From NCBI RefSeq assembly GCF_006965445.1, contig NZ_CP041356.1, positions 1,612,001 through 1,676,000 on the forward strand: a stretch of DNA of 64,000 nucleotides, given 5' to 3'. Position numbers and translations under genes: made by a program. Origin of the DNA: Lactococcus protaetiae (GTDB lineage Bacteria; Bacillota; Bacilli; Lactobacillales; Streptococcaceae). The notes under the pieces were generated by a model, which was given only the letters and a program-made list of their open reading frames with translations, did no database searches and was not told the origin of the DNA. Shown in pieces: positions 1 to 10,689 of this stretch (the first letter of the stretch is position 1; the number at the start of each line of letters is the position of its first letter).

Positions 1-1
1 T

Positions 2-1818
2 TCGGTGGTCACGATTGTGCTTTCTGTTGGAACGAACAAAATGGCAAAGCAACACGCGATTATGAGAAATTTGCCTGCGGTGGAAACTTTAGGCTCGACA
101 TCGGTCATTTGCACGGATAAAACAGGAACACTGACACAAAATAAGATGACAGTCGTTGAAACTTTCTTACCGACGAGGGCTGTCAGCGATTTGTCAGTAT
201 CTAGCTTTTCTGTCAGTACGCTGACAGACTTGTCAGTACAGTCGCAACAACTTTTGCTTAATGCAATGGTGCTTTGCAATGATTCGAGTTTTACTGCCCA
301 AGGACAGGGACTTGGTGATCCGACAGAGCTTGCTTTGATTGCTTATAGTAATCAATTGAATCAACCTTATCAGTCATTGAGAAATAGCTCTCCTCGAATT
401 TCAGAGCTTCCATTTGATTCGGAGCGTAAATTGATGAGTACTTTAAATCGTTTTGAAGATCGTCAAATACTTTTTGTCAAAGGGGACCAGATGTTTTGTT
501 TTCACGCTGTAGTCATATTTTTGTTGATGGGAAGCAAGAAGTATTTACCGACGAATGGAAAAAGGTACTCCAAGAACAAAATGAAGCCTTTAGCCAGAAA
601 GCATTGCGAGTGCTTGCTTATGCTTATAAAACTGTCAGTACTGACAAAAATGAGCTGGACTTGTCAGATGAGAATGAATTGGTCTTGATTGGTCTGTCAG
701 CAATGATTGACCCACCACGTGAAGCTGTTTATGAGTCAATTGCTGAAGCGAAAAAAGCAGGGATTCGCACTATCATGATTACTGGAGATCATAAGACGAC
801 TGCGCGTGCGATTGCACAAGATATTGGACTGATGGAAGCGCAGGAGAGAGCTGTAACGGGTCAGGAGCTGGATGCAATGAGTGAAGAGGAGTTAGCAGAT
901 GAGCTTGAGCATATTTCAGTTTATGCACGTGTTTCACCTGAAAACAAAATACGAATTGTACGAGCATGGCAGGAGAAACATCAGGTCACTGCAATGACAG
1001 GTGATGGGGTTAATGATGCACCAGCACTTAAACAAGCAAATATAGGAATTGCGATGGGTTCTGGAACAGACGTAGCAAAAGATGCCTCAAGCATGATTTT
1101 GACAGATGATAATTTTGTATCAATTGTAAAAGCGGTTTCTATCGGTCGTGTTGTTTATGATAATATCAAGAAGTCGATTGCTTATTTATTTTCAGGTAAT
1201 TTGGGAGCAATCATTGCAATTGTGTTTGCGCTTATTGTTGGTTGGGCAAATCCGTTTACAGCGTTGCAGCTTTTATTTATCAACTTGGTAAATGACTCTG
1301 TTCCTGCCATTGCCTTAGGGATGGAAAAAGCAGAACCTGATGTGATGGCAAAGCCACCAAGGCGTTTGCAAGAGGGAATATTTGCAAATGGGTTGATGAG
1401 AATTATTGTGATTCGTGGAAGTTTGATTGGACTTGCAACGATTGTCTCACAAGCACTTGGACTTTTGGACTCGCCTGAAATGGGTGTTGCAATGGCATTT
1501 ACGACACTTATTTTGGCTAGGACGTTGCAAACTTTCTCTGCACGTTCAAATTCACAATCTATCATCAAGCAGGGCTTTGCTTCAAATAAATATGTTTTTG
1601 GTGCAGTGGCTTTCTGTTTGGCGTTATATACAATCACCACTTTACCAGTATTGCGCGATGTTTTCTCGATTCCAGCGAATTTTGGTTGGAAAGAATGGCT
1701 GATTTCTGCTGGACTTGCCCTTTTGGCAGTCATCTTGATGGAAGTTTTGAAAGCGGTCAATGGTAGTTTTGAACGTTTTCGTTTAAGAATGATTTTGAAG
1801 AAAAAATATCAAAAATAA
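2..1818 (+). pseudogene. Cation (Ca2+-type) P-type ATPase, 5'-partial with frame break
   Basis: C-terminal two thirds of a P2-type ATPase that pumps cations, probably Ca2+, across the membrane using ATP. The gene enters from outside the window, already inside the membrane segment that precedes the phosphorylation loop. The phosphorylated aspartate lies in DKTGTLT (nt 116-136), the hinge motif GDGVNDAP at about nt 1000-1023, and the last membrane segments start near nt 1180 and include NLVNDSVPAIALG, typical of the Ca2+-ATPase branch. The frame breaks at the GGGG run at nt 482-485. Adding one G restores FVKGGPDVLFSRC and one continuous protein. The nucleotide-binding domain carries several TGTCAGT repeats (nt 190-240 and 632-646) that encode Ser/Val/Thr-rich stretches. 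A sequencing undercall is more likely than true inactivation. Family is sure, the exact ion less so. Confidence 0.88.
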
Positions 1819-1947
1819 ACCACCTTCAGGCGTTTCAGACTGTAGACAAAGTCCAAAATTGAGAAATTTCAGCTCAGAATCTTGATTTTTGAAAAGCAAG
1901 AATCGCTTAACTGCAAGTTTTCCAGAACACAATAAAATTACAAAAAG

Positions 1948-1975
1948 CCCCATTTTGGAACCAAAATGGGGTTTG
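1948..1975 (-). terminator. Convergent hairpin between ATPase and wall hydrolase
   Basis: An 11-bp perfect stem (CCCCATTTTGG / CCAAAATGGGG) with a 2-nt loop. Read on the minus strand it is followed by CTTTTTG, so it is a good intrinsic terminator for the hydrolase. On the plus strand the T-run is weak (GTTTG), but it could also stop ATPase transcripts. A second short dyad (core ACCTTCAGG) lies on each side, near 1821-1836 and 1989-2006. Confidence 0.7.
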
Positions 1976-2003
1976 TCTTCAATCTGAAACACCTTCAGGC
2001 GTT

Positions 2004-2629
2004 TTATTTCTGGTCATAATTGTCCAAATGGTAAGTTTGAATCATCTGAATTAATTTATCAGCATAGCTGGGGTCAGTGGCATAGCCAGATGTTTGAACG
2101 GCTTTTGCGGCTGTTGTGTAATCTTTTGCGGCAAGGACACTCGCATATTGTTTGGGGTTCCAAGTTGTTCCCTCAAGGAAAAGCTTAGTGTGACCAAGGA
2201 CAGATTTTTCAAAACTTGGATAAACACGAAACTCTCCCTGGATGGTTATCCATTGTCCATTTTCGTATTCTTGTGTATCAAGTTTGACGGTTGGGACATT
2301 ACCATAAGCCTTGACTCCAAAGAGATTATGATATTTACTGGCGAGGGTGCTTTGTCCAAAGTCAGACTCAAGACAGGCTTGAGCAAGAGTGATAGAAGCA
2401 AGGACCTTGTCTTCTTTGTAGGCTTTTTGAGCAAGAGGAGCAATCTCCCTGATAAAATTATACTGAATCATTTTTTGCAACTGAGCTGAGAGTTTAGCAC
2501 TACTTACAGAATTATTAGTAGTAATGGTTTTATAAAAAAGCGTTGAAAAAATGATGAGAATGAGTAAAATAAGTTTTGAGAAAAAAGGGCGAGTCGATAT
2601 TTATTTTTTCGCCGAGTCTGAGTTTTCAT
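2004..2629 (-). pseudogene. GH73 N-acetylglucosaminidase (peptidoglycan hydrolase), frame break in signal region
   Basis: Cell-wall hydrolase of the glucosaminidase/flagellar-muramidase family (GH73), which cuts glycan strands of peptidoglycan. The intact 158-residue part carries the family signatures SITLAQACLESDFGQS, with the catalytic Glu, and YHNLFGVKAYGN. A start at that point would leave no export signal. Reading further upstream, the same frame stays open through a strongly hydrophobic stretch (LILLILIIFSTLFY) but has no start codon, while an ATG at 2629 opens MKTQTRRKNKYRLALF in the next frame. One extra base in the A6 run at 2581-2586 joins the two into a normal 208-residue protein with a basic N-terminus and membrane anchor. 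No clear ribosome site precedes the ATG. The break is probably a homopolymer error. Confidence 0.8.
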
Positions 2630-2659
2630 ACTATATAGTTTAACATAAAAATCAACTTA

Positions 2660-2688
2660 TTGGCTAAAAATTGGGGATTTGATATACT
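2660..2688 (+). promoter_or_regulatory. Predicted sigma-70-type promoter for HAD-gpo
   Basis: A -35 like TTGGCT and a -10 TATACT separated by 17 bp, about 80 nt upstream of the HAD-like gene. It is the only good promoter pair I see before the HAD/gpo pair. Confidence 0.5.
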
Positions 2689-2769
2689 ATAGTTATTCCA
2701 AAGAATTTTCTGACTGGACTTCATAAAAAATTTTTGAGAAGTTGGGTGTGAAAGGAGGTCAAAGCTACA

Positions 2770-3243
2770 ATGGAGACAGTGATATTGTTGGATGTTGATG
2801 GTGTTTTGGTGCCATTTGGTCCGTATTCCCAACACAAAATGATTGCAGTTGGTCCTGTTTTTGTACGTAAAAAATTGCGGAAATGGTTACAAGATTTGAG
2901 CGAAAAATCTGAAATTTATTGGGCAACATCTTGGCAAGCTAATGCCAAAATTTTTGAACATGAGTTAGAATTCCATTGTCAAGGATTCTTAGATTTTTCT
3001 AAATATCACACCAAAAATTATTTATGGGGGAAATTAGAAACCATTGAGATTTTCTGTCAGCAAAATATAGGTAAAAAATTTGTTCTTATTGATGACAACG
3101 CGAATGACTGGCTGTTGACAGCTTCGTCAGTACTGACAGAATTAATGAAGGAAGGAAAGTTACTTGTCATTAAACCTGATGCCTATGTAGGAATTTCTGA
3201 TAAAGAAATGAAAAAAGTATCAGAATATGTGAAAAATAAATAA
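2770..3243 (+). CDS. Small HAD-like phosphatase-fold protein
   Basis: A 157-residue protein with an N-terminal LLDVDGVL motif, in which both HAD aspartates (DxD) are present, and a later FVLIDDNANDW that matches the acidic loop (motif IV) binding Mg2+. The middle part WATSWQANA resembles the motif II region of HAD domains found in small uncharacterised Firmicutes proteins. Hydrolysis of a phosphate ester is therefore likely, but I cannot name the substrate. The start is well fixed by AAAGGAGG nine bases upstream of the ATG. Glutathione peroxidase follows 21 bp later, so the two are probably co-transcribed. A TCAGTACTGACAG palindrome sits in frame at 3126-3139 and encodes SVLTE. Confidence 0.8.
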   Translation: METVILLDVDGVLVPFGPYSQHKMIAVGPVFVRKKLRKWLQDLSEKSEIYWATSWQANAKIFEHELEFHCQGFLDFSKYHTKNYLWGKLETIEIFCQQNIGKKFVLIDDNANDWLLTASSVLTELMKEGKLLVIKPDAYVGISDKEMKKVSEYVKNK

Positions 3244-3264
3244 GATAAATCATGGAGGTAAAAA

Positions 3265-3738
3265 ATGAAATTTTATGATTTTAGTGCCATTAAGATGAAT
3301 GGTGAAAACGAATCAATGACCGACTATAAAGGAAAAGTTGTCATTGTTGTCAATACAGCAAGCAAGTGTGGATTTACACCACAATTTGAAGGATTAGAAG
3401 ATTTGTATGAAACTTACAAAGATCAAGGACTTGAGATTTTAGGATTTCCATGTAATCAATTTGCTGGACAAGATCCTGCTGAAAATAATGCAATTAACGA
3501 GTTTTGTCAGTTGAATTATGGCGTAAAATTCACGATGTTTCAAAAAATTAAAGTCAATGGTAAAGAAGCACATCCACTTTATCAATTTTTGAAAAATGAA
3601 GCTAAAGGAACAGTTGGAAGCACAATCAAATGGAATTTTACAAAATTTTTGATTGACCGAGAAGGCAATGTCATTGAACGCTTTGCACCAGCAACCGAGC
3701 CTAAAGATATGGTTGCTGCTATTGAAAAATTGCTCTGA
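3265..3738 (+). CDS. gpo: Glutathione peroxidase family thiol peroxidase
   Basis: A 157-residue cytoplasmic peroxidase that reduces hydroperoxides using thiols (glutathione or thioredoxin). The catalytic Cys is in [11 protein letters not shown] (about residue 36), the Gln in GFPCNQF, and the Trp and Asn of the tetrad in [11 protein letters not shown], so the active site is complete. It is the Cys rather than selenocysteine form usual in bacteria. Length matches lactococcal and streptococcal homologues. GGAGG lies seven bases before the ATG. It follows the HAD-like gene closely and is followed by a repeat tract rather than a classic terminator. Confidence 0.93.
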   Translation: MKFYDFSAIKMNGENESMTDYKGKVVIVVNTASKCGFTPQFEGLEDLYETYKDQGLEILGFPCNQFAGQDPAENNAINEFCQLNYGVKFTMFQKIKVNGKEAHPLYQFLKNEAKGTVGSTIKWNFTKFLIDREGNVIERFAPATEPKDMVAAIEKLL

Positions 3739-3774
3739 TACTTTAATACAAAAGTCTTTTTATACTAGTTCACC

Positions 3775-4205
3775 TTTAACCAAGCAAGTGCGTGCTATCT
3801 TCGCCCTTTGGGCTACGCTGTCCATCCTCGCTACGGTGCTATGTGCTTCGCACGCCGTTCTGCGAACGGTCTCCGCAACTTCGTTGCTACGCTGTCCATT
3901 CGCTCTATCTCCATTTCACTGCGCTGTCGATTCTCGCTACGGCACGAACGTGCCTAGTCAAAGTCGCAACTCGCTAAAGCGATAAGGCGAAATGGCAAGC
4001 TTTGTTTTCGTTCTACTGCCCTAGGGTCTTAGCGCTTTAGCGCTTAGACTTCAGGGACAAGACCACTTCGTCTTGCGACTTTAGTCGCTTAGAGCGAATG
4101 GATAACGAAGCAAAGCGGAGGTGTGACCACATATCTTTGATGTGAGGTTGTGCCCTAACGTGAGTGGGAGAGAAAGAATCTCCCACTGATGAGGTAATCA
4201 CTTCA
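3775..4205 (-). repeat. Modular palindromic element, complete copy (reverse orientation)
   Basis: A member of the repeat family that fills most gaps here. Reading on the minus strand it begins with TGAAGTGATTACCTCA (4205-4190), goes through a hairpin of CCCAC/GTGGG type, and ends with AGCACGCACTTGCT plus GGTTAAA (3797-3775). The interior is a string of short perfect palindromes, such as GTGCTTCGCAC, CCGTTCTGCGAACGG, GCAACTTCGTTGC and GCACGAACGTGC, joined by the spacer CGCTGTCCAT. Length is 431 bp. TATACTAGTT directly before the right end (3761-3770) recurs near other copies. Confidence 0.85.
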
Positions 4206-4560
4206 ATTTTACGCAGTAAAATTATTAGATGACTACGCTGTCCATTGGCTGTATCTCCGCTTTGCTCTGCTTCCGATTTCACTAAGCCACTAGGTGAAAC
4301 AACCAGCATATCCGTAAGCGCCGATGAATATTTGTTCTATCTCTAGGTCACTAAAGTGACAAGAATAGAGGCAACACCAAATGGCGATTAAACGAACAGC
4401 AGAGCAACGAAGTTGCATAGAACGTTCGCAGAACGGTATGCGAAGCATGTAGCACCGTAGCGAACCATTTCGCCTTGCTGCTTTAGCAGCTTAGAGCGAA
4501 TGGATACCCGTGGTGCATTGACAACGTAGCGCAGCGAAGTAACTTTTAAACAGTATTAGA
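4206..4560. repeat. Interior modules of the palindromic repeat without clear ends
   Basis: The tract continues from the complete copy with the same module vocabulary: GTTGCATAGAACGTTCGCAG (inverse of the three-palindrome string), GCTGCTTTAGCAGC, and blocks such as AGCGAATGGA. No left or right terminus is recognisable, so this is a decayed or internally expanded portion. No coding sense; the open frames across it are only by-products of repeats lacking stops. Confidence 0.7.
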
Positions 4561-4630
4561 AATTCCGCATTACATTATAATTATTCTGTCAGAATGAATA
4601 TTTACTGACAGAGTTTTTGTCAGTAAATAC

Positions 4631-4659
4631 TTGAAATCTAAAAGAAATTTTGCTAAACT
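4631..4659 (+). promoter_or_regulatory. carB promoter
   Basis: TTGAAA and TAAACT with a 17-bp spacer and a TGC extension just before the -10. Transcription would begin near 4666, about 20 nt before the PyrR binding loop, which is the expected geometry for an attenuator leader. Confidence 0.75.
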
Positions 4660-4674
4660 ATTAAACAATAAAAC

Positions 4675-4811
4675 TTTTAATCTAGTCCAGAGAGGCTAGC
4701 AAGGTTGTGAACGAGAAAAATATCATTCTGTAAGCTACTGACAGCCTTCTGTCAGTAAATTATTGAAGCATTTTGGTACACATCTGCTAGATTTCTGGCA
4801 GATGTTTTTTT
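4675..4811 (+). promoter_or_regulatory. PyrR-dependent attenuator of carB
   Basis: The loop sequence AGTCCAGAGAGGCT at 4684-4697, closed by CTAG/CTAG, matches the PyrR RNA-binding consensus. Downstream, ACATCTGC (4780-4787) pairs with GCAGATGT (4798-4805) and runs into seven Ts: an intrinsic terminator. Between them lie TGTCAG/CTGACAG arms (about 4735-4760) that can form part of the antiterminator. Known mechanism: with high UMP/UTP, PyrR binds the loop, the antiterminator is lost and carB transcription stops; when pyrimidines are low, RNA polymerase reads through. The promoter, loop and terminator are all visible. The antiterminator pairing is inferred. Confidence 0.9.
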
Positions 4812-4940
4812 ATAAAAATGCGCTGTTCAGCACATATCTCATGCTATCTTCTTTAAGGTGGATTTTATACCTTACGTAGATGCAAAATAACAGAGTTACA
4901 ATTCATCTTATTTAGAGCTGAATAATTATAAGGAGAACAA

Positions 4941-7900
4941 ATGCCAAAACGTACTGATATTAAGAAAATTATGATTATAGGCTCTGGACCAATTATTATT
5001 GGACAGGCTGCTGAATTTGATTATGCTGGAACTCAAGCTTGTCTTGCTTTAAAAGAGGAGGGCTATAAAGTCGTTCTTGTCAATTCAAATCCAGCAACGA
5101 TTATGACAGACCGTGAAATTGCAGATACAGTGTATATTGAGCCGATTACCGTTGAGTTTGTTAGCAAAATTCTTCGCAAAGAACGTCCAGATGCTCTGTT
5201 GCCAACACTTGGTGGACAAACGGGATTGAATATGGCGATGGAACTAGCAAATACAGGGATTTTGGAAGAGCTAAATATTGAGCTTTTAGGAACAAAACTC
5301 AGTGCGATTGACCAAGCAGAAGACCGAGAACTTTTCAAAAAACTCATGGAAGAATTAAACGAACCTATTCCAGAATCAGAAATTGTGCACACTGTTGAGG
5401 AAGCAGTGACTTTTGCCGATACAATCGGGTATCCAGTTATTGTACGACCGGCTTTCACAATGGGTGGAACAGGTGGCGGAATCTGTGCCAACGAAGAAGA
5501 ACTTCGCGAAATTTCCGCAAATGGATTGAAACTTAGCCCAGTGACGCAATGTCTGATTGAACGCTCTATTGCAGGCTTCAAGGAAATTGAGTATGAAGTA
5601 ATGCGTGACTCAAGAGATAACGCCATTGTGGTTTGTAATATGGAAAACTTTGACCCAGTAGGTGTTCACACAGGAGATTCTATTGTATTTGCACCTAGTC
5701 AAACACTTTCTGATAACGAATACCAAATGTTGCGTGATGCCAGCCTAAAAATTATTCGTGCGCTTAAAATCGAAGGTGGCTGTAACGTCCAACTTGCACT
5801 TGACTCCGAAAGTTATAAATATTATGTGATTGAAGTCAATCCGCGGGTCAGTCGTAGTTCAGCGCTCGCTTCAAAAGCAACAGGATATCCTATTGCGAAG
5901 ATGTCAGCAAAAATCGCTGTTGGTATGACACTTGATGAAATTATCAATCCAGTAACTAATAAAACTTATGCCATGTTTGAGCCAGCACTTGACTATGTTG
6001 TCGCCAAAATTGCGCGTTTTCCTTTTGATAAATTTGAAAATGGAGACCGACATTTAGGAACTCAAATGAAGGCAACAGGCGAAGTGATGGCGATTGGACG
6101 CAATATTGAAGAGTCACTTCTCAAAGCTGTCAGGTCATTAGAAATTGGCGTGTTTCACAATGACCTTGCAGAAGCACGAGAGGCGACAGATGAAATCCTC
6201 TATGAAAAAATGGTTCGTGTCCAAGATGACAGGCTCTTCTATGTAGCAGAAGCCATTCGCCGTGGAATTCCAATAGAAGAAATCGCTGAATTAACAAAAA
6301 TCGACCTCTTTTTCCTTGATAAATTGCTTCACATTGTTGAAATTGAACAAGCGCTCAAAGTTAATGTTTTCGACCCAGAACTTTTAAAAACAGCTAAAAG
6401 AAATGGATTTTCAGACCAAGAAATCGCTAAACTTTGGAATGTAAATGCTGCCGAAATTCGCCGTAGAAGACAAGATAATCAGATCATTCCTGTCTATAAG
6501 ATGGTTGATACCTGTGCTGCCGAATTTGAAAGTTCAACACCATACTTTTATTCAACATACGAGTGGGAGAACGAATCTGTAAAATCTAATAAAGAAAAAA
6601 TTATTGTTTTAGGTTCAGGGCCGATTCGGATTGGGCAAGGGGTTGAGTTTGACTATGCAACAGTTCACTGTGTCAAAGCGATTCAAGCAGAAGGGCGTGA
6701 AGCCATTGTTATCAACTCTAATCCTGAAACAGTATCAACAGATTTCTCAATTTCAGACAAACTTTACTTTGAACCCTTGACTTTTGAAGATGTCATGAAT
6801 GTCATTGACCTTGAGCAACCGCTTGGCGTTATTGTGCAGTTTGGAGGACAGACGGCGATTAATCTGGCAGAACCTTTATCAAAATCGGGTGTAAAAATCT
6901 TAGGAACACAAGTTGAAGATTTGGATAGGGCAGAAGACCGCGATCTTTTTGAAAAAGCACTTCAAGCATTATCTATCCCACAGCCGCCAGGAAGCACAGC
7001 AACAAACGAAGAAGAAGCGGTTATTGCCGCGGGTAAGATTGGATATCCTGTCCTTATTCGTCCATCTTTCGTACTTGGTGGACGTGCTATGGAGATTATT
7101 AATAACGAGAAAGACCTGCGAGATTATATGAATCGTGCAGTAAAAGCGAGTCCTGAACATCCCGTTTTAGTTGATAGCTATTTGCAAGGGCGCGAATGTG
7201 AAGTGGATGCGATTTGCGATGGAAAAGAGGTATTGTTACCAGGTATTATGGAGCATATCGAACGTGCGGGAGTCCATTCGGGAGACTCGATGGCAGTTTA
7301 TCCTCCTCAAACCTTCTCACAAGAAATCATTGATACCATTGTTGACTATACAAAACGCCTTGCACTTGGTCTAAATTGTATTGGTATGATGAATATTCAA
7401 TTTGTCATTCATAATCATCAAGTTTACGTGATTGAAGTCAATCCACGGGCTTCACGTACAGTTCCGTTTTTATCAAAGGTTACCAATATTCCAATGGCAC
7501 AGTTGGCAACAAAGATGATTTTAGGTAAAACTTTGAGTGAATTAGGCTATAAAGAAGGTTTAGCAGCGACTCCTGATATGGTACACGTCAAAGCACCAGT
7601 ATTTAGCTTTACAAAATTAGCAAAAGTGGATAGCTTGCTTGGTCCTGAGATGAAATCAACAGGTGAGGCGATGGGATCTGATACAACACTCGAAAAAGCG
7701 TTGTATAAATCTTTTGAAGCTGCAAAACTTCATATGGCAGACCATGGGTCAGTCTTGTTTACCGTTGCAGATGAGGATAAAGAAGAAACCTTGGAGCTTG
7801 CAAAAGCTTTCGCAGAAATCGGATATTCCCTTGTAGCAACAACAGGTACAGCACAATTCTTCAAGAACCATGGACTTTATGTTCGAGAAGTTGAGAAATT

Positions 7901-8132
7901 GTCTGGCGATGAAGAAGATGGAACCTTGATTGAAGAAATCAGACGTGGACGCGTGCAAGCTGTCGTTAATACAATGGGAAATAACCGTGCATCATTGCAA
8001 ACGGAAACAGATGGCTTCAGGATTCGTCAAGAAGCCATAAGTCGTGGAATTCCACTGTTTACCGCACTTGATACGGTTGCGGCTATTCTTAAAGTAATGG
8101 AAAGTCGTAGTTTTTCAACACGCATGATTTGA
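4941..8132 (+). CDS. carB: Carbamoyl-phosphate synthase, large subunit
   Basis: A 1063-residue ATP-dependent enzyme making carbamoyl phosphate from bicarbonate, glutamine-derived ammonia (delivered by CarA, not in this window) and two ATP, for pyrimidine and arginine synthesis. The duplicated synthetase halves are evident: each opens with a similar glycine-rich segment ([20 protein letters not shown] at residue about 10 and [20 protein letters not shown] at about 552) and has an ATP-grasp domain with EVNPR ([26 protein letters not shown]). The C-terminal MGS-like allosteric domain starts near residue 930. Length is normal. The ribosome site AAGGAG is at 4931-4936. It stands alone behind its own PyrR attenuator, as in Lactococcus lactis. 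Confidence 0.98.
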   Translation: MPKRTDIKKIMIIGSGPIIIGQAAEFDYAGTQACLALKEEGYKVVLVNSNPATIMTDREIADTVYIEPITVEFVSKILRKERPDALLPTLGGQTGLNMAMELANTGILEELNIELLGTKLSAIDQAEDRELFKKLMEELNEPIPESEIVHTVEEAVTFADTIGYPVIVRPAFTMGGTGGGICANEEELREISANGLKLSPVTQCLIERSIAGFKEIEYEVMRDSRDNAIVVCNMENFDPVGVHTGDSIVFAPSQTLSDNEYQMLRDASLKIIRALKIEGGCNVQLALDSESYKYYVIEVNPRVSRSSALASKATGYPIAKMSAKIAVGMTLDEIINPVTNKTYAMFEPALDYVVAKIARFPFDKFENGDRHLGTQMKATGEVMAIGRNIEESLLKAVRSLEIGVFHNDLAEAREATDEILYEKMVRVQDDRLFYVAEAIRRGIPIEEIAELTKIDLFFLDKLLHIVEIEQALKVNVFDPELLKTAKRNGFSDQEIAKLWNVNAAEIRRRRQDNQIIPVYKMVDTCAAEFESSTPYFYSTYEWENESVKSNKEKIIVLGSGPIRIGQGVEFDYATVHCVKAIQAEGREAIVINSNPETVSTDFSISDKLYFEPLTFEDVMNVIDLEQPLGVIVQFGGQTAINLAEPLSKSGVKILGTQVEDLDRAEDRDLFEKALQALSIPQPPGSTATNEEEAVIAAGKIGYPVLIRPSFVLGGRAMEIINNEKDLRDYMNRAVKASPEHPVLVDSYLQGRECEVDAICDGKEVLLPGIMEHIERAGVHSGDSMAVYPPQTFSQEIIDTIVDYTKRLALGLNCIGMMNIQFVIHNHQVYVIEVNPRASRTVPFLSKVTNIPMAQLATKMILGKTLSELGYKEGLAATPDMVHVKAPVFSFTKLAKVDSLLGPEMKSTGEAMGSDTTLEKALYKSFEAAKLHMADHGSVLFTVADEDKEETLELAKAFAEIGYSLVATTGTAQFFKNHGLYVREVEKLSGDEEDGTLIEEIRRGRVQAVVNTMGNNRASLQTETDGFRIRQEAISRGIPLFTALDTVAAILKVMESRSFSTRMI

Positions 8133-8225
8133 GTGTTCATGATTTGCTTTTTATACTAGTTTATCCTTAGCTATGGAGCATATAAGCTGGTGTTCGTAAG
8201 TTTTATAGAAAATTTTAGCTAACAT

Positions 8226-8297
8226 TGAAGTGATTACTTCATTGGTGGGGACCCCCACCGATGTTAGTTGAACGAAAGCAGCACTTGCTAAGTTAAA
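8226..8297 (+). repeat. Modular palindromic element, minimal 72-bp copy
   Basis: The shortest complete copy: left end TGAAGTGATTACTTCA, hairpin TTGGTGGGG/CCCCACCGA, a GAACGAAAGC joint, then right end AGCACTTGCT plus AAGTTAAA. It has no interior modules, so it shows what the fixed parts of the family are. TATACTAGTT occurs upstream at 8152-8161. The rest of the 8133-8570 gap holds AT-rich DNA with nothing I can name. Confidence 0.8.
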
Positions 8298-8598
8298 AAC
8301 TTTGGAGTAACTCGTTTACTTTGAAGTTTTTTTATTTATGAATTGTCATGTAAAAAGAGTTGCACAATCTTTTTTGTACTGGAAAAGTTTTTCTCAGAAG
8401 ATAATGTCATATATAAATTATGAGTCTATTTTTGACTAAAAATCTGATGTTAAAGCCTGCCCTGTTTTTTAGAAATTAAATAAAATTGATGTTCAAAATT
8501 TACACTGTGTCGTTAAAGTCAGAATTATTTGTGAACTTTGTGCGATTTGTAACCGAATGTTAACTTTCGCAAAGTCTGAAAAAATCTAAAAATTTTAG

Positions 8599-8630
8599 TA
8601 TAATAAAATCGTTGTAAAAATTCTTTTACA
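8599..8630 (+). promoter_or_regulatory. Upstream hemH promoter -10 with adjacent 18-bp operator-like dyad
   Basis: TATAAT at 8599-8604, with no good -35 (a weak match near 8576-8581). Nine bases further on is the perfect inverted repeat TGTAAAAATTCTTTTACA (8613-8630), placed across the probable transcript start. This position suits a repressor site. I cannot assign the regulator; heme- or metal-responsive control is only an inference from the gene it precedes. Confidence 0.5.
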
Positions 8631-8653
8631 TTCTTTAGAGAAAGAAGGACTGT

Positions 8654-8676
8654 AAAACCGTGCTATAATCGGTTTT
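8654..8676 (+). promoter_or_regulatory. Second hemH promoter: extended -10 inside an inverted repeat
   Basis: TGCTATAAT (8661-8669) is an extended -10. It is bracketed by AAAACCG (8654-8660) and CGGTTTT (8670-8676), a 7-bp inverted repeat followed by one more T. From this promoter the mRNA would have only about 14 nt before the hemH ATG and no Shine-Dalgarno sequence. Transcribed from the upstream promoter, the same repeat would form a hairpin with a short T-run, i.e. a possible attenuator. Confidence 0.45.
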
Positions 8677-8689
8677 TCATACGTTAAAC

Positions 8690-9619
8690 ATGACTAAAAA
8701 AGTAGGATTATTAGTGATGGCTTTTGGAACGCCATCAAGTTATGAGGGCATTGAGGATTATTATACTCGAATCCGTCACGGACACAAACCATCGACTGAA
8801 CAGCTTCAAGAATTAACTAATCGTTTTAAAATGATTGGTTTGTCACCGTTGATAGAATTGACGATTGCTCAGGCAGATGAACTTTACAAGCAAGTCAATG
8901 AAGTTCAGTCTGAAGTAGAATTTGAACTTTATTTAGGCTTTCAACATGTTGCTCCATTTATTGGTGATAAGGTTCGTGAAATGCATGAAAATGGAATTCA
9001 TGAAGTTGTTGCTGTTGCGATGGCGCCACATTATTCTGCTTTTAGTGTGAAAGGATACCATGATGCAGCTTATGAAGTTGCAAAAGAATATCCTGATATG
9101 CACTTTACTGATATTATGGAATGGTGGAAGGAAGAGAAGTTCTCTGATTTCTGGGCAAATAATATCAAAGAGGAGTTTGCTAAAATTCCTGAGGAAGAGC
9201 ATGATAAAACAGTGGTTATCTTATCAGCGCACTCGCTTCCTGAAAAATTAATGGCGATTGAAGATACTTATCAGCACCAAGTAGCAGATTCTGCCGCTGA
9301 AATTATCAGAAAAGCAAATCTTAAGCATGCGGTACAAGCATGGCAGTCAGAGGGCGCAACGGCGGATACATGGCTTGGGCCTGATGTTCAAGATGTCACA
9401 CGTGATTTGTATCAAGCTCATGGTTACACACATTTTGTCTATTGTCCTTTTGGTTTTGTTACGGAACATTTAGAAGTGTTCTTTGATAATGATTATGAAT
9501 GTAAAATAGTTTGTGATGAATTAGGAGTGAATTACCACCGTCCAGGAATGCCAAACGCAAATCCCACTTTTGTCGGAAGCATTACAGATTTAATCATGAA
9601 AAAATTGGAGTTGAACTAA
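8690..9619 (+). CDS. hemH: Ferrochelatase (coproporphyrin/protoporphyrin)
   Basis: A 309-residue enzyme that inserts Fe2+ into a porphyrin. In Gram-positive bacteria the substrate is usually coproporphyrin III (CpfC type). Signatures are [22 protein letters not shown] at the N-terminus, the His of [11 protein letters not shown] (about residue 110), SAHSLPEK (about 181), and the C-terminal [15 protein letters not shown] with the metal-site Glu. Length is normal for the Firmicutes enzyme. The ATG is fixed by homology, but no ribosome site precedes it, which is unusual in this window. The stop overlaps the hemE start by one base (TAATG), indicating translational coupling. Lactococci that lack heme synthesis also keep a hemH, so this gene alone does not prove a pathway; its neighbours do. 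Confidence 0.95.
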   Translation: MTKKVGLLVMAFGTPSSYEGIEDYYTRIRHGHKPSTEQLQELTNRFKMIGLSPLIELTIAQADELYKQVNEVQSEVEFELYLGFQHVAPFIGDKVREMHENGIHEVVAVAMAPHYSAFSVKGYHDAAYEVAKEYPDMHFTDIMEWWKEEKFSDFWANNIKEEFAKIPEEEHDKTVVILSAHSLPEKLMAIEDTYQHQVADSAAEIIRKANLKHAVQAWQSEGATADTWLGPDVQDVTRDLYQAHGYTHFVYCPFGFVTEHLEVFFDNDYECKIVCDELGVNYHRPGMPNANPTFVGSITDLIMKKLELN

Positions 9620-10689
9620 TGAGTTTCAATGACAATTTTTTAAAGGCAGCAAGAGGTGAGGCAGTAGACCACGTGCCTGTCTGGTATATGCGACAGGCAG
9701 GGCGCTCACAGCCTGAGTACCGCGAGATTAAAAAGACACATACTTTATTTGAGATTACACATGACCCTGAACTTTGTGCTTATGTGACGAAACTTCCTGT
9801 GGAAAATTATGGCGTTGACGCAGCAGTGTTGTATAAAGATATCATGACACCGATGGGGGCGATTGGTGTAGATGTGGAGATTAAGTCGGGCATTGGTCCT
9901 GTCATTGCAAATCCGATAAGGACATTGTCCGATGTTGAGCGCTTAGGCGAGATTCATCCTGAAGAGGATGTTCCTTATGTGCTTGAGACGATTCGCTTGC
10001 TTTCGGAGGACTTGCTTGAGGTGCCACTGATTGGATTTTCTGGTGCGCCATTCACTTTGGCGAGCTATTTGCTTGAGGGCGGTCCTTCAAAAAATTATCA
10101 GAAGACCAAGGCTTTCATGCATACGAATCCTGTGGCTTGGTTTGCACTTATGGATAAGCTGGGCGATATGGTGATTCGCTATGTTCAAGCACAAATTCGA
10201 GCTGGGGCATCTGCGATTCAGATTTTTGACTCGTGGGTTGGCTGTTTAAATGTGGCAGATTATCGTCGATTTATTAAGCCGATAATGAGGCGGATTTTCT
10301 CAATTTTACGTGAAGAAAAAGTGCCGTTGATTTTGTTTGGGGTGGGGGCGTCACATTTGCTTTTGGAATGGAATGATTTACCCTGTGATGTGATTGGACT
10401 AGATTGGCGCGTGACGATTGCTGAAGCAGAGCGGTTTGGCGTGACGAAAGCGATTCAGGGAAATTTAGATCCTTCGTTACTTTTGGCGCCTTGGGATGTG
10501 CTTGAGCAAGCGACACGGGAAGTTTTAGACATGGGAATGGCTCATCGGGCTGGATTTATTTTTAATTTAGGACATGGGGTTTTTCCAGAGGTTAATCCTG
10601 AGGTTTTGAATCGTTTGACTGCTTTTGTTCATGATTATTCAAGGCAAAAAATTGCTGACAGAAATGCTATCAGTACTGACACTGTTTAA
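9619..10689 (+). CDS. hemE: Uroporphyrinogen III decarboxylase
   Basis: A 356-residue enzyme removing the four acetate carboxyls of uroporphyrinogen III to give coproporphyrinogen III. The hallmark [10 protein letters not shown] near residue 21 and [16 protein letters not shown] (active-site Asp region near residue 75) are intact, as is the C-terminal [10 protein letters not shown]. The last residues (NAISTDTV) are encoded by a copy of the TCAGTACTGACA palindrome, so the C-terminal tail may have been extended by that repeat. It is coupled to hemH by a 1-nt overlap. Downstream, a strong AACTTTCAA/TTGAAAGTT dyad starts a 320-bp repeat tract before the next gene. Confidence 0.96.
   Translation: MSFNDNFLKAARGEAVDHVPVWYMRQAGRSQPEYREIKKTHTLFEITHDPELCAYVTKLPVENYGVDAAVLYKDIMTPMGAIGVDVEIKSGIGPVIANPIRTLSDVERLGEIHPEEDVPYVLETIRLLSEDLLEVPLIGFSGAPFTLASYLLEGGPSKNYQKTKAFMHTNPVAWFALMDKLGDMVIRYVQAQIRAGASAIQIFDSWVGCLNVADYRRFIKPIMRRIFSILREEKVPLILFGVGASHLLLEWNDLPCDVIGLDWRVTIAEAERFGVTKAIQGNLDPSLLLAPWDVLEQATREVLDMGMAHRAGFIFNLGHGVFPEVNPEVLNRLTAFVHDYSRQKIADRNAISTDTV

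Noticed and set aside
1182-1760. Minus-strand open frame of 192 codons opposite the P-type ATPase
   Set aside because: It mirrors a conserved coding region, contains no domain, has no ribosome site and follows from codon bias on the other strand.
3761-4560. CRISPR-like array
   Set aside because: Repeats are short palindromes of several kinds with irregular spacing and no constant spacer length; no cas gene is in the window.
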